From Ampullaceana balthica (Eukaryota > Mollusca > Gastropoda > Lymnaeidae), in NCBI GenBank assembly GCA_944989445.1, contig CALYLW010000014.1, forward strand, positions 3,944,970 to 4,008,969: DNA of 64,000 nt, in the 5' to 3' direction. Of the stretch, positions 1 to 12,206 are shown in pieces. Every line of letters begins with the position of its first letter. Positions within the stretch are counted from its first letter, which is position 1. The notes under the pieces were generated by a model. That model was not told where the DNA came from and did no database searches. It was given only the letters and a program-made list of their open reading frames with translations. The position numbers and the translations under genes are program-made.

Positions 1-3000
1 AACACACCAAAGCACAAAGCAATAGGCCTAAGAAATAAATATGAATCTTGGCACTGCATACATTGTGGGTTGCCCCAAATCAGTTCAGATTTATTTAACT
101 ATAAGGACCTTATCACCACAAACTCTTACAGTGTTTTGGCTAATCCTTTTATAAATAAACCACTAGACAAAATGAAACCTACCACACAAACCCATAAAAT
201 TACCCATAAGAAATCTATTAATAATAATAATCAAAACATTCTCAAAACACTAATAGTTAATTTCCAAAGCTTAAAAAATAAAATTCCAGATTTAGAACTA
301 CTTATAAAAACAGAAGAACCAGACATAATTGCTGGTTCTGAAACTTGGTTGAACCCCAACATATATAACTCTGAGATTTTAAACACCAATTATAATATTT
401 TTAGGAAAGACAGACCAGACAATTATGGAGGAGTGCTACTTGCAATTAAATCAAATATCATAGCTGAAGAAATTACTACACAGCCAAATTTTAATATAGA
501 GTCTATTTATTGTAAAATAATTACACCAAACTCATCCCCACTTATTGTAGGCAGTATATATAGACCTCCGAATACAAACCTAGAATACATGAACAATCTT
601 TGTAGTCAATTAACTTTCATAAAAGAGAATAATAAAAATGCAGTTCTATGGATTATGGGGGACTTTAATCTTCCAGATATAAATTGGAAAAATTATACAA
701 TTGATAACCATCAAACTCACAAAGAAATTAATGAACACTTTTTAGACACTATAAACAACATAAACCTAGAACAGATAGTAAAAACAGCAACAAGGAAAAA
801 TAAAACACTAGATTTATTCTTCACAAATAGACCAGGACTAGTGTTAGACTATAAAATAATTCCAGGACTGTCCGACCATGATATTGTTAGGGTCACCAAT
901 AAAATAAAAACTAAAATTAATAAGATACCTAGAAGAATAATCTATCTTTGGAATAAATGTAATTCAATAAAACTACACCAATCAGCGGCTAACTTCCAAC
1001 AAACTTTCCTAAGTAAATTTAACACAAATAGCCCAGTAGAAGAAATTTGGAAAGATATAAAAACAAATCTAAAAACTATAATGGATGAGAATGTTCCAAC
1101 AAAACTAACATCAAATAAAATTAACAAATGCTGGTTCAATTCTAGATTGAAAAAGTTATGCAAACTAAAAGAGAACTTATTTAAGAAATATAAAGCTACC
1201 TATTCATATAGGATACACAAAAAATACTTAAAGATTAAACACTTGACACAAAAACTTAGTCGAAACCTCCAAAATGAATATATAAACAATGTAATTACCA
1301 AAGATAACAATAAAAACTTATGGTCCTTTATCAAATCTAAAAAAATGGAATCTTCAGGAATAGCCACACTAAAAGGCTCAAATAATCAAACCTATAATGA
1401 TAATGAAACTAAAGCTAATATCCTTAACACATATTTTGCATCATCTTTTTCTGCCTCAGGCGACAAGGAAGTTTTAATAAATTTAAATAAAATGGAGGAA
1501 ATAGGTAACATAACTGTAGATGAGATAGGTATACATTCACTCCTAAAAAACTTAAAAATAAACAAAGCTACTGGCCCAGATGATTTGCCTGCAAGATTAT
1601 TAAAAGAACTAAGCAATGAACTGTCCCCAATCCTTGTAGTTCTCTTTCAAGCCTCTCTAAACCAGGGTAAAGTGCCCCAGGATTGGAAATTAGCTAACGT
1701 AACTCCACTCTTTAAGAAAGGGGATAAATCAGACCCTGGTAATTACAGGCCTGTATCACTTACTAGTATCACCTGTAAATTACTAGAACACATAATATAT
1801 AGTAGAATAGTTAACCACCTTGACAAATATAATGCCCTATGCCCACATCAACACGGCTTTAGAAAAAACAGATCATGTGAAACACAATAAATAGGTTTAA
1901 TAGATGAACTATCAAAAGGCTTGGACAAAAATAATCAAATAGATACAATATTACTAGACTTCTCAAAAGCATTTGACAAAGTTCACCACCTTAGTTTACT
2001 TAAAAAACTTAACTACTTTGGAATCTCAGGTTCCTTACATCACTGGATCCAAGACTTCCTTTTGGGCAGGGAGCAAACTGTAATAATTAATGGATCTAAA
2101 TCTGCACCAATAAAGGTTAACTCAGGAGTTCCACAAGGAACTGTGCTAGGTCCCTTACTCTTTTTAATTTATATAAATGATTTACCCAAGAACATCTCAA
2201 CAGGTACAAAAGTTAGGTTATTTGCTGATGATTGTATAATCTATAGAACAATTAAATCAGAACAAGATAGCAAAATTTTACAAAAAGACTTAGATGAATT
2301 GATAAAATGGGAAACTAACTGGAGTATGTCTTTCCACCCAGAAAAGTGTCAACTGTTAAGAGTAACAAAGAAAAAGAAACAAATAAATTCAAAATATTAC
2401 ATTCATGGAAAAGAACTGACCCAAACTAAAGATGCAAAATACTTAGGAGTCTTAATAAATGAGAAACTATCATGGAATCCCCATGTCAATGAAGTTATTA
2501 AAAAATCAAACAAAACCTTAGGCTTTATAAAAAGGAACTTTAACAAATGTAATAGAGATATAAAACTAAAATGCTACCTCACTTTGGTGAGACCTGTACT
2601 AGAATATGCATCTTCTGTATGGGACCCATCCACCAAAGAAAACATTGATAAACTAGAACAAATTCAAAAAAGAGCTGCCAGATTCATTACTGGAGAATAT
2701 TCGAAACTGACAAGAATAACACCATTAGTTAAATCATTAAACCTTGAAACACTAGAGGATAGAAGAACCAAGAGCAAAGTAGTAATCATACATAAAGCAA
2801 TTAATTCTAATTTAGAAATACAACACAAAGATAACTTAATACAACCCTCAGATAGACATAAGGATAAAAACACCTTTCTTATTCCGTATGCAAGAACAAA
2901 CACATACAAGTTTTCCTTCTTCCCGTCCGGAATTCGGGCGTGGAATGGGTTGCCTGAAGAATCCAGGAAAACCAACACTTTATCAACATTTAAATCTCTA

Positions 3001-3018
3001 ATAAAAATGCAGGACTAA
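1..3018 (+). pseudogene. LINE-1 endonuclease-reverse transcriptase frame with one in-frame stop
   Basis: One frame is open from position 1 to 3018 except for a TAA at 1888-1890, directly after the RT segment ending HGFRKNRSCETQ. The next codons continue the same domain, so this is a point nonsense mutation (probably TTA to TAA). Near position 50 a WHCIHCGLP stretch resembles the Cys-rich region that precedes the endonuclease in such proteins. The EEP-type endonuclease follows (GDFNLPDINW near 655-687, SDHDI near 871-885). RT motifs are GPDDLPARLL near 1570, NYRPVSLTS near 1741, FSKAFDKVHH near 1960, GVPQGTVLGPLLF near 2128 and the catalytic FADD at 2221-2232. The C-terminal region is typical of this LINE type. 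The copy is inactive unless the stop is read through. It looks young: there are no frameshifts in 3 kb. Confidence 0.92.
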
Positions 3019-3040
3019 ACACAAACCATAGATAAGCGTA

Positions 3041-3103
3041 GGACGCAATTATCTTCTGTATAGAAGGAGCGTCTGTAAACAGATAAGATAAGATAAGATA
3101 AGG
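3041..3103 (+). repeat. LINE-1 3' tail shared with SINE-1
   Basis: The tail runs from GGACGCAATTATCTTCTG through GAAGGAGCGTCTGTA to a GATAA repeat. Almost the same segment closes every SINE-1 copy (for example 13859-13911). It is the presumed recognition site of the LINE-1 reverse transcriptase. Confidence 0.9.
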
Positions 3104-3794
3104 TATGTAATTCAAATTCACTGTTTGTTATTGTTTTTTTCTTCCACTTCCACGTGAGTTTGAGTTGACGCCGACCGTCGTGCCGACACCCCCTCACATC
3201 CCACCCCCATTTATTAAAGACAAGGGACATCACTCGGTGTGAGTCTGTAAATGTTTGAAAATAATCAATACTGTTAGTTATGTCTCATATATAAGGGATT
3301 TATAGTCAAAAACTTTGTTTTTACGGGTTTGTTTTATTATGGCGTAATATTGGATAAGAAAGGGGGGGGTCTAACTTTTAGTGACGACGTGTGACGTGGG
3401 GGGGATGAAAATCGTCTATAATCGCGGGACGTCATTAATGGACTGCCGCAAAGCTTTGACACCCCCACCCCCCCCCCAAAAAGCCACATTTTCAAATATT
3501 TTAGTATGCATTTTGATGTGACGTCACATGTCTTAAACGCCCCCCTCACCCTCGTCACAAATGCGTGACCTCCCCCACCCCCTTTTTAGGCGTGTGACGT
3601 CATTTATGGACGGCTTCATAGAGTAAAACCAATATCTTCTTTCTGACTCCGGCTTAAATTTTTTTTTAACGAGCGAATTTGTACGTAAGCATGGGGGGGG
3701 GGTCCGGAAAATGTACGGGATGCAACGGGGGGAGGGGGGGTCAAAAATACGAATTTTGTGCGTACGTAATATATGGATGGTCCCTTATTATGAC
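3104..3794. repeat. MITE debris and G/C homopolymer-rich sequence
   Basis: No gene is seen. A block at about 3238-3340 recurs at 30555-30660. About 3345-3612 holds rearranged pieces of MITE-P, with both TGACGTCA-rich ends present but the middle scrambled. At 3660-3790 lies another terminus-like sequence ending in a 'TATGGATGGTCCC' motif that abuts the next LINE-1 fragment. Long G or C runs (9-10 nt) occur. Confidence 0.6.
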
Positions 3795-5181
3795 TCCTAG
3801 TATTTTGCATCTTTAGTTTGGGTCAGTTCTTTTCCATGAATGAAATATTTTGAATTTATTTGTTTCTTTTTCTTTGTTACTCTTAACAGTTGACACTTTT
3901 CTGCGTGGAAAGACATACTCCAGTTAGTTTCCAATTTTATCAATTCATCTAAGTCTTTTTGTAAAATTTTGCTATCTTGTTCTGATTTAATTGCTCTATA
4001 GATTATACAATCATCAGCAAATAACCTAACTTTTGTTCCTGTTGAGATGTTGTTGGGTAAATCATTTATATAAATTAAAAAGAGTAAAGGACCTAGCACA
4101 GTTCCTTGTGGAACTTCTGAATTAACCTTTAATGGTGCAGATTTAGATCCATTAATTATTACAGTTTGCTCCCTACCCAAAAGGAAGTCTTGGATCCAGT
4201 GATGTAAGGCAGCGCTTCTCAAAGTGGTTGCGAAAGAACATTTCGCTACCACGTCAGTACAGGGAAAATAGTTCACCGGTCCCTGGTGCAATGGAAAAAA
4301 TTCCTGCTGGTCCGCAGTACTAAAAAGTTTGAGAAGCACTGATGTAAGGGACCTGAGATTCCAAAATAGTTAAGTTTTTTAAGTAAACTAAGGTGGTGAA
4401 CTTTGTCAAATGCTTTTGAGAAGTCTGGTAATATTGTGTCTATTTGATCATTATTGTCTAAGCCTTTTGATAGTTCATCTATTAAACCTATTAATTCTGT
4501 TTCACGTGATCTGTTTTTTCTAAAGCCGTGTTGATGTGGGCATAGTGCATTATATTAAAGTTTGTATAGGTGGTTAACTATTCTACTATATATTGTGTTC
4601 TAGTAATTTACAGGTGATACTAGTAAGTGATACAGGTCTGTAATTACCAGGGACTGATTTATCACCTTTCTTAAAGAGTGGAGTTATGTTAGCTAATTTC
4701 CAATCCTGGGGCACTTTACCCTGGTTTAGAGAGGCTTGAAAAAGAACTGCAAGAATTGGGGAAAGTTCATTACTTAGTTCTTTTAATAATCTTGCAGGCA
4801 ATTCATCTGGGCCAGTAGCTTTGTTTATTTTTAAGGTTTTTTTGGAGTGAATGTATACCTATCTCGTCTACAGTTTTTACCTATTTCTTCCATCTTATTT
4901 AAAATTATTAAAACTTCCTTGTCGCCTGAGGCAGAAAATGCTGATGCAAAATATGTGTTAAGGATATTAGCTTTAGTCTCATTATAATTATAGGTTTTAT
5001 TATTTGAGCCTTTTAGTGTGGGTATTCCTGTAGGTTCCATTTTTTAGATATGATAAAGGACCATAAGTTTTTATTGTTATCTTTATAAATTAAATTGTTT
5101 ATATATTCATTTTTGAGGTTTTGGCAAGTTTTTGTGTCAAGTGTTTATTCTTTAAGTATTTTGTGTGTATCCTTTTTAAAG
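3795..5181 (-). mobile_element. LINE-1 internal fragment (inverted)
   Basis: This corresponds to about nucleotides 1200-2455 of the LINE-1 copy at the window start, in reverse. RT pieces are readable on the minus strand (RLFADDCIIYR, GTVLGPLLFLIYINDL, then further right GNYRPVSLTS), broken by frameshifts. It lacks both LINE ends, so it is a remnant. It is interrupted at 4210-4341 by a small hAT MITE. Confidence 0.9.
4210..4341. mobile_element. 132-bp hAT-type MITE inserted in LINE-1
   Basis: The ends are inverted repeats (CAGCGCTTCTCAAA at left; TTTGAGAAGCACTG at right). The insert is flanked by a perfect 8-bp duplication, ATGTAAGG, at 4202-4209 and 4342-4349. LINE-1 reading resumes exactly after removing the insert and one duplicate. 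An 8-bp duplication and a CAG...CTG terminus are hAT hallmarks. A related right end is at about 16695-16814. Confidence 0.92.
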
Positions 5182-5192
5182 TATAATAATAA

Positions 5193-5392
5193 CCCCCTTC
5201 CAGTCCATGACGGACTATGGGGCATGTGAAGTAGCGTTCACAAGTTTTTATTTAGCCACCACTAACGAACAAGGGATTGTGTGGCTAGCACAATGCCCCA
5301 GGGGCCTTGCCAGCACCGAGAATAGAACCAGTGACTCTCTTCTCTCTCGGTTCGGCAGTCCAGCGCGCTACCGCTAGACCCTCAGCCGACGC
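5193..5392 (-). mobile_element. SINE-2: second tRNA-derived SINE
   Basis: On the minus strand the head reads TCTAGCGGTAGCGCGCTGG (A-box-like), then GGTTCTATTCTC (B-box-like) about 30 nt later, as in a tRNA gene's internal promoter. A non-tRNA body follows, with a short TTAT-rich tail near 5193. It does not share the GATAA tail of SINE-1. No intact tRNA fold is claimed. Confidence 0.6.
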
Positions 5393-5490
5393 CGCGCGCC
5401 GAATACGCCGCAAAATTTTCGTCCGTCGAAAATCCGCCGGAAAATATGCGGCGCGCCGCATTAGCCGCCGTAAATCCGCAGAAAAATGAA
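5393..5490. repeat. GC-rich block with repeated GCCGC/AAAAT motifs
   Basis: About 100 bp alternates CG-rich words (GCGGCGCGCCGC, GCCGCCG) with AAAAT or AAATC spacers and is partly self-complementary. Composition differs sharply from the AT-rich surroundings. An open frame runs through it but does not look like a protein. It may be the end of another transposon. Confidence 0.4.
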
Positions 5491-5687
5491 CGAGCCCTGT
5501 AACGTAAATTTTTTCCCTTAAGATTAATTGCGGTCCGTTTTCAGATCGAGTGCATTTTTAGAATAACCATCGCCGAAAGTGTGACAAAAATGAGTTATTT
5601 GTACAGTTTTTTTATTTAAAATCTAAATAGTAATTGATACAGTTATCAAGTCATATACAGACTATACTTTTTTATTTTTAGTTCATT

Positions 5688-6790
5688 CGCTCATTCGTCC
5701 GAGAATTTCATACATTCAAATACTATTTACTTCTAAAACGTATGATGTAATTATAATTAAAATCCTAATCTTAGTGTAAGTTTATTACTAATAAATACTA
5801 AGGCATATATAATTTATATGAACCAACGAAAACAATTTATATTAAATATAATATAAGTTCGTTAGCACTAGTGACTAGTACTAGTGGCAGTGTGGCGACG
5901 GCCGGAACGACCGCTTACACTTTCACTCATCTTAAATAAACTCTTAGGCCTGGGCTTATTTATTTAAATATCAATAGATGGTTATATTATGTAATATTAT
6001 ATTATGCGAAATGGAACGTCCTTGGGAGCATGAATTATGTAAATGAATTATAATTAGTGACTCTGCATCTGCTGAGGCTCTAACTCTACTCTATTATCTA
6101 GTAATAAGTTAGCAGTTAGTAGTAACTAGTTCTAGTTGCTCGTTCGTCCATGAATTTTATTCTTTCATGCTATGATGTAATTATAATTAAAGTCATAATC
6201 TTAGTGTAATTTTATTACTAATAAATACTAAGGCATCTATAATTTATATGAACCAACGAAAACAATTTATATTAAATATACGTTTGTTAGCACTAGTGAC
6301 TAGTAGGGCCTACTAGTGGCGACGGCCGGAACGACCGCTTACACTTTCACTCATCTTAAATAAATGCTTATGCCTAGGCTTATTTATTTAAATTAAAATA
6401 TCAATAGATGGTTATATTATGTAATATTATATTATGCGAAATGGAACGTCCTTGCGAGCATGAATTATGTAAATGAATTAGTGACTCTGCATCTGCTCTG
6501 ACTGACTGAGGCTCTAGTAATAAGTTAGTAGTAACTAGTTCTAGTTGCTCGTTCGTCCATGAATTTTATTCTTTCATACTATGATGTAATTATCTTAGTG
6601 TAAGTTTATTACTAAAGGCATATATTTTTATAAGGCAAGGGCCAAGGAAAACAATATTAAAATACATATATGTTAATAATTGACTACGCTAGGACTAGTG
6701 TTTACCGTAGTTACGAATATGAACGCTTACACTTACACTCATCTTTAAATAATTTAAAATACTATGTTACGGCTTATTTATTAAAGTTTT
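5688..6790. repeat. Tandem triplication, unit about 410-450 bp
   Basis: Three consecutive copies start near 5690, 6140 and 6548, each with TTCGTCC, ATGATGTAATTAT, a CTTAGTGTAA stretch, a GCTTACAC...CTCATCTT stretch and an AT-rich end. Copies 1 and 2 are close; copy 3 is shorter and more diverged. No coding potential is seen. Confidence 0.8.
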
Positions 6791-7335
6791 AAGTCTTCGA
6801 CATTTTAATAACTTTTTTCGGCTGCAAAACTGAGTGAGAAGAAATATCCTTTTAGTCCAAAATAGCACCTGGAACATCGTTTTCAGATAGCACTATAACA
6901 CTATTAAACACACTGTTGCTAGCCATGTTTGAGAAAGTTTGACCTTACTGACAACGAAGAGCCTAAAAATAGATATGACCGAATGGCTTATGACGCGTTG
7001 GGGTCACAGAAATGATCAAGCCTATGCCTATAGGTATGCAGCTTGCACAGCGAACAGCCCTTTAAGTTTAAGGCCTTTAGCATAATGAAGAAAAAAAACA
7101 TGCATCAATATAAATAATGAAGTGAAGAATTCAAGTCAATATCAGATTTGCTTTTTCAACTACAGAGATCTTATGAGTAAATGTAGCCATGCAACCCGGT
7201 TTAGCATGAAATTCAAAGGAACTAATTAACCAGAACTTTAAAAAAAACAAGTAATAAAAACTCGAATGAGTATTTAAACGCAACTTCCAACAAAGAATTT
7301 CCGATTTTTTTTTATTCAAGGGAAATCATTCTATT
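6791..7335. other. AT-rich sequence, nothing recognised
   Basis: No supported gene, terminal repeat or tRNA-like head is seen. A short TCTATCTATCTATC run at 7334-7351 is the tail of the inverted LINE-2 to the right. Confidence 0.5.
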
Positions 7336-7852
7336 TCTATCTATCTATCAGGTGCCGTGCCCAGAGGCGAAGGCGGTCATGCCTCTCCACAGCTCTTTGT
7401 CTTTGGTCTTGTCAATAAACTCCGCTGGTGATGGCGCCCCATGCGATCTAGTCAGCCCATCCAGCATCTTTTCTCTCTGCCTGCCTCGATCTCTTTTGCC
7501 CTCGATCTTTTCCTGTTGTTACCGTGTGTTCCAACCTGCCTCGCCTCATGATGTGTCCAAAAAATCCAGATTGTTTCCTTCTAAATTTAGACATAATGTT
7601 CCTTGTCTGTCCTACTTCTTTTAGAACCTTTTCATTACGCCTCTTCTCCGTCCATGATAGTTTTAACATTCGTCTATGGAACCACAGTTCACAGGCTTCT
7701 AAACGCTTCTGTAAATCCTTTGTAACTGTCCAGGCTTCACATCCATACAATAAAACGGGTTCGATGTAGCATTGAATCACTCTCCTTCTCACTTCCATTG
7801 ATATGTAATTGTTGGTCAGGAGATTCTTCATTTTATTGAATATTGCTTTGGC
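7336..7852 (-). pseudogene. LINE-2 reverse transcriptase C-terminal part (3' piece)
   Basis: The minus-strand reading includes VIQCYIEPVLLYGCEAWT, FHRRMLKLSWTEKRRNEKVL and FFGHIMRRG, the typical C-terminal region of an endonuclease-reverse transcriptase unlike LINE-1. The 3' end is marked by a TAGA-repeat tail at 7334-7351. The coding frame is interrupted at 7852 by hAT-A1 and resumes at 12207. Frame changes are present near the 3' end (the GRQRE-like region is read in another frame). Confidence 0.85.
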
Positions 7853-7919
7853 CAGAGGCGTCACTAGGGATGGTGTCACCCGGGGCGGTAGCTCATGGTG
7901 TCACCCCCTTACGACTTAA

Positions 7920-8339
7920 GGGGGACGTCCTTAAATGACGTCTCGTGATTTTAGTTGATTTTTACCCCCCCCCCTTTTCCGTCATGACTACGTCACAAAA
8001 ACGTAGACCTCCCTCCAATATGACGTCACAAATCTTTGACCCCCCCCCTCCCCCCCCCCAAAAAAAAGCGTATTTTCTATTTGCAAATTAGCTTGTTGCA
8101 AATTATTTTTTGACATTTAATATGTATGTAGTGTAAGTCTGCACTCTAATATCTTAACACATGTGAAGCCATTGAACACGTAATTATATAAATTGTAAAC
8201 AATCATATATTTAAGTGGAAATTTTATTTAAAGTTGCGCGTTTTTTTATGTGCCGTCACAGTTCTTAACTACACCTCCACCTCGTCACAAATGCGTGGCC
8301 CTCCCCCCTAGGCACGTGACGTCATTATTGGACGGCCCC
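7920..8339. mobile_element. MITE-P (TGACGTCA-rich) inside hAT-A1
   Basis: The ends are GGGGGACGTCC and GGACGGCCCC, flanked by TAA on both sides (7917-7919 and 8340-8342). It is rich in TGACGTCA-like words and G/C runs. A 3-bp TAA duplication is what PIF/Harbinger elements make; the superfamily is inferred only from that. The same junction occurs in two other hAT-A copies, so it entered hAT-A before those copies spread. Confidence 0.8.
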
Positions 8340-8585
8340 TAACCCATAGAGCTCCTACGAGGGAACATACAGAATTTTGCATTTTTGTGTCACTCCTTGT
8401 GATGGTGTCACCCGGTGCTTTCAGCACCCCTTTAGGGACGCCACTGCTTAGTGTAACTTACTAAATAATTTCGTGACGGTTACCCGTAAAATAGCACACA
8501 ACAAAAGAGGGCAGATGAAGATTGGAGGCAATTTTTTAATAGATGGACTACCAGCGAGGTAGGCGCTCATATGTTTGCGCCCATT

Positions 8586-9132
8586 CTTATCTTATCTGTT
8601 TACAGACGCTCCTTCTATACAGAAGATTATTGCGTCCTACGCTTATCTATGGTTTGTGTTTATTCCTGCATTTTTATTAGAGATTTAAATGTTGATAAAG
8701 TGTTGGTTTTCCTGGATTCTTCAGGCAACCCATTCCACGCCCGAATTCCGGACGGGAAGAAGGAAAACTTGTATGTGTTTGTTCTTGCATAAGGAACAAG
8801 AAAGGTGTTTTTATCCTTATGTCTATCTGAGGGTTGTATTAAGTTATCTTTGTGTTGTATTTCTAAATTAGAATTAATTGCTTTATGTATGATTACTACT
8901 TTGCTTTTGGTTCTTCTATCCTCTAGTGTTTCAAGGTTTAATGATTTAACTAATGGTGTTATTCTTGTCAGTTTCGAATATTCTCCAGTAATGAATCTGG
9001 CAGCTCTTTTTTGAATTTGTTCTAGTTTATCAATGTTTTCTTTGGTGGATGGGTCCCATACAGAAGATGCATATTCTAGTACAGGTCTCACCAAAGTGAG
9101 GTAGCATTTTAGTTTTATATCTCTATTACATT
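8586..9132 (-). mobile_element. LINE-1 3' fragment (inverted)
   Basis: It starts with the GATAA tail in reverse and covers about the last 540 bp of LINE-1. The RT C-terminus is readable on the minus strand (YLTLVRPVLEYASSVWDP, RAARFITGEYSK, RAWNGLPEESRK). It is 5' truncated, the usual outcome of incomplete reverse transcription. Confidence 0.93.
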
Positions 9133-10387
9133 CTTCGCTCCTTAATCGTTTAATTGTCATATAATATCCACGTTAGTGAGTAAAATGTTCCCAACATATT
9201 TCAAATAAGCCTTCAAATTAAAAAAAAATTGTTTATCAATAAATTGAATGATTTTTTTTTAAAAAGCTTAAGTCTTGTCTGTCATACTGTAAGAACATTT
9301 ATTAATTAAAAAAAAATCATCCAACTTTTGAACGCGCCCAAAATTTAAGTGTAATTTGGCTTACTTTTGTAACTTTCAAAATTAAAGTCAATCATTAGTA
9401 AAGAATTATTTAAGCCGGAAAAGGTATAAGGTGGTATTTAGACTCAAAAATAATTCGAATAAATTCTCACTATCTTTCCCTCTTTTAACAAAATTAAATA
9501 AATGATTCACTTGCTTATCTTTAATGCTGCAAGAATGTGGAATTATGAATTGTAGACACAATACTTGAATATAACAGATTATATCTTCAATAATAAAACT
9601 ATATAATTTGCTATTGTCACGCAAGCCAGTCAGTCTGTCCTGACGCTACTAATTTTAGAAAGCAGGGAAAACCAAATTACTGCACCAAAGCATCAAAAGG
9701 TGTGCAAATTAAATATGCGCTGTGAAAAAATATTATATGAAGTCATTGTTTTCGCTCATATTTTAATTTTGGAAAAGGGATCAATGTAAAAAGAGGACTT
9801 GATGATGGTTAATTATAAAATTAAAACAAAAAATGGGCGCCATAGGCGCCCTGCAAACCCTATTATAAAATACTTTGTGTACATTTCAGAAAGTTTAATA
9901 TTTCGTATTTATCAAACAAGGACAAGTTAGTTGTGTTTTTGAAAAAGGTCGGCGCCTTAGGCGCCCTAAAAAAGTGCATTTTAAAAATAAAATAAATATA
10001 TTTCAGCTGAAAACTTCCGTCATTTTTGACGGGTGTACGCTAGTATTGTATATTATGGTCAGACCAGACGTTTTTCAACTTCAAAAAATTCGTCGTTGCC
10101 GTTGCGTTCTGACTTCTGATAAATTAAGTTTCTTGGAATACAGCATAAGTCGGGACGGGACCATCGTAACCTGAGACTACCTGTATATAAATGACTTTAA
10201 TAAATATAAATAAAACAAATTTATTAACTCAAAGATATTTAATTCATAATTTTCCTCTAAAAAACAACAAAGAAAACCCATATTTTGATTTTTTTTGTTG
10301 AGAAAAATCTTCTTCCCCCAATCCCAACTGTGGTGGACGGACTAGTGAGGTGGGGTGTCGGTATGTCTAAGCCCAGTTGGCTTATAT

Positions 10388-11852
10388 CAGGGGCGTCTAA
10401 ACTTTTTGCATGTAGGGCCATATTCCTTGACGTAAAGATATTCTTGGGCCAGATTAAAATAATTTTATAAAAATGACAGGTTGATAAGTTTGTATTGCCA
10501 AATTTTAATGTGAAGGGGGAAACTGAGATCTTGAATGCAGTAAATAGGTGAGGTCAGAGGTCAGGCTCAATGCCACTTGTTTGGATACGTATACTATTAC
10601 GTATGTGAGAGTCACTTATTCTCGTCCTCACACGGTTCTTTTTAAATTCATAACTGAAAATGTCTGCTCACACAAGTATGTCGAGCTAAACAAGATGATC
10701 AATTTTTTAGTAAATGTTCGAATCTTTTTGCATCTCTCTTTATCCAGCTGTCTTTAAAAGCAATGGGAGAAGGCTGTGGTCTGCAACGTCATTTAGCATC
10801 AGTTTGCAGCTCAATGAGCTCCATCTGCAGATTACCTGGAGCAGTATCAGGGTCAACAGAGAAAGATGAAGATTAAAAAAAATACATGGTTTCCGTTTCA
10901 ATAGTTTCAAAGTCCTGAATGCGTCTTTGAAATTCGTCAGCCATGGATGTGATATCTGCAACATACTTCTGCATTTGCTAATTGAAGCTTCTTTCTGGAA
11001 AATGTGTCTTGATTTCATGTAGTGAGGGGAAATGTGTGGTATTAGGCTGCATTTGAGACAGTTGCCTTTCAAAGAGTTGCAGCTTTTCCCAAAAGCCTTG
11101 ATATATGAATATAATTGGCTTAGCACTGCATTGTGCCCTTGACGATTTGTGTAGATGTCTTGTCAAAATCTTCCATCCAAGCAGTATCAGATAGTTCTGG
11201 AATTGGTTGTTCAATGTATTGGCCAATTTATTTTTTAATTGCGTTATAGAAGCGCTGACGTGCTGTCCCCCGACTGAGCCACGTTATACCATTGTGATAC
11301 ACATCTTCGAATTCTCCCTGGATGTCATGAAGATACTGCTGAAACTGGCGGTGAAAAGGGGATTTGGAGCGAATAGATTTCATAGCCTTTATCACTGGTT
11401 TAAGGACACGATCACATCAAAGGTGTTTTGCACAAAGAACTTGTTGGTGAATGATATAGTGAAGCTTAAAATCTTTGCCAGCCTCTTCGCTGACTTTGAT
11501 ATACACACGTTTTGCTAGTCAACTGTGTTCATCAGTCCTGGCAGGGGCACCATCAGTAATAAAAACAGAGATTGTTTACTTGGTAATTTAACGTCATTGA
11601 CAGCAGAACAAACAGAAGCAACTAAATTTGTTCCCCTTGTTTGGTTTTTAAGACTGAAAGTCTAGTCATTGGTAATCAACAAAATGTTATCGATTTTCGC
11701 CATCATTTGACGTACTCAAAATAGTACAAAATTTCGACTATTCTTATAATTATGATGTTTTTAAAGAAATAATACGTCAGTCAATCAATTACTTCAGATA
11801 ATGCCGCGGGCCAGTTGAAATTGCTTCGCGGGCCGTACTTTGAACACCCCTG
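10388..11852 (-). mobile_element. hAT-B with decayed transposase, nested in hAT-A1
   Basis: The ends are CAGGGGCGTCTAAAC and, inverted, TTTGAACACCCCTG. A perfect 8-bp duplication GCTTATAT lies at 10380-10387 and 11853-11860. The right end carries CGGGCC-type words. At 1465 bp it is an internally shortened hAT. The coding strand is minus. Confidence 0.93.
10740..11226 (-). pseudogene. hAT-B transposase fragment (GTF2IRD2/ZBED-like)
   Basis: On the minus strand, LQLFERQLSQ, then THFPSLHEIKTHFPERSFN, matches the central region of hAT transposases related to the domesticated GTF2IRD2 and ZBED genes, where a helix containing FERQL precedes an FP-rich linker. Further left, another frame gives a region equivalent to the block before the C-terminal dimerisation domain. 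Several frameshifts separate the pieces. The BED finger and the C-terminal CERSFS-like block are not seen. Confidence 0.7.
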
Positions 11853-12206
11853 GCTTATATCATTTAAAATAAAAGACACCGCCTCTCATATTTCCAACCC
11901 TTGTACAGCTCCCTCTGGTCCGGCTGTTTCTTTTATATTTTTCCTAATTTGTTTTATTTTATTTTTTGTGATTGTTTTATCATTGCTTTTTAACTGATAT
12001 TTTTTTATTAACAAGTTTATGCGTTTAGCGTATTTCATTGTATTTCGTAATATCTTTTTAGGGGAAAAAACGTGTCTTTTTTATTCTTCTTCTTTTTTTT
12101 TAACATAAAATCATACACAGTAAATTGTTAGGTTTGGGTGTCACCCCCTGATGGGTGTCACCCGGGGCGGCCCGCCCCCCCCCGCCCCCCCCTAGTGACG
12201 CCACTG

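Larger units (their letters stand above)
1..3103 (+). mobile_element. LINE-1: non-LTR retrotransposon, nearly complete, cut by the left window edge
   Basis: The open frame begins before position 1, so the 5' end lies outside the window. The element has an endonuclease-reverse transcriptase frame, then a short 3' UTR, and ends in GATAA repeats rather than poly(A). Short-repeat tails are common in the CR1/L2/jockey-like group of non-LTR elements, and the RT signature (FADD, the C-terminal LEYASSVWDP region) fits that group; the exact clade is not established. At least six other fragments of this family lie in the window: 3795-5181, 8586-9132, 24146-24463, 27619-28529, 31533-31887 and 35405-36194. 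It is therefore the dominant LINE here. Confidence 0.93.
7853..12206. mobile_element. hAT-A1: composite hAT element inserted in LINE-2
   Basis: The inverted ends are CAGAGGCGTCACTAGGG at left and CCTAGTGACGCCACTG at right. A perfect 8-bp duplication GCTTTGGC (7845-7852 and 12207-12214) brackets it, inside the LINE-2 RT frame. Subterminal GGTGTCACCCGGGGCGG motifs occur at both ends. Inside are MITE-P (7920-8339), a LINE-1 tail (8586-9132) and hAT-B (10388-11852). Another GACGCCACTG end-like sequence at 8442-8451 suggests an older internal unit. The rest (9133-10387 and 11861-12130) is AT-rich and shared with the other hAT-A copies. Confidence 0.9.

Noticed and set aside
3797..4339. A 180-codon minus-strand open frame joining two different sequences
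   Set aside because: Its first part reads through the 132-bp hAT MITE and the rest is LINE-1 RT. It is an accidental fusion, not a gene.
8442..8451. Right end of a short hAT-A-like element starting at 7853
   Set aside because: The GACGCCACTG end is there, but the flank does not match GCTTTGGC, while 12206 matches perfectly. Kept only as a note on a possible older internal unit.
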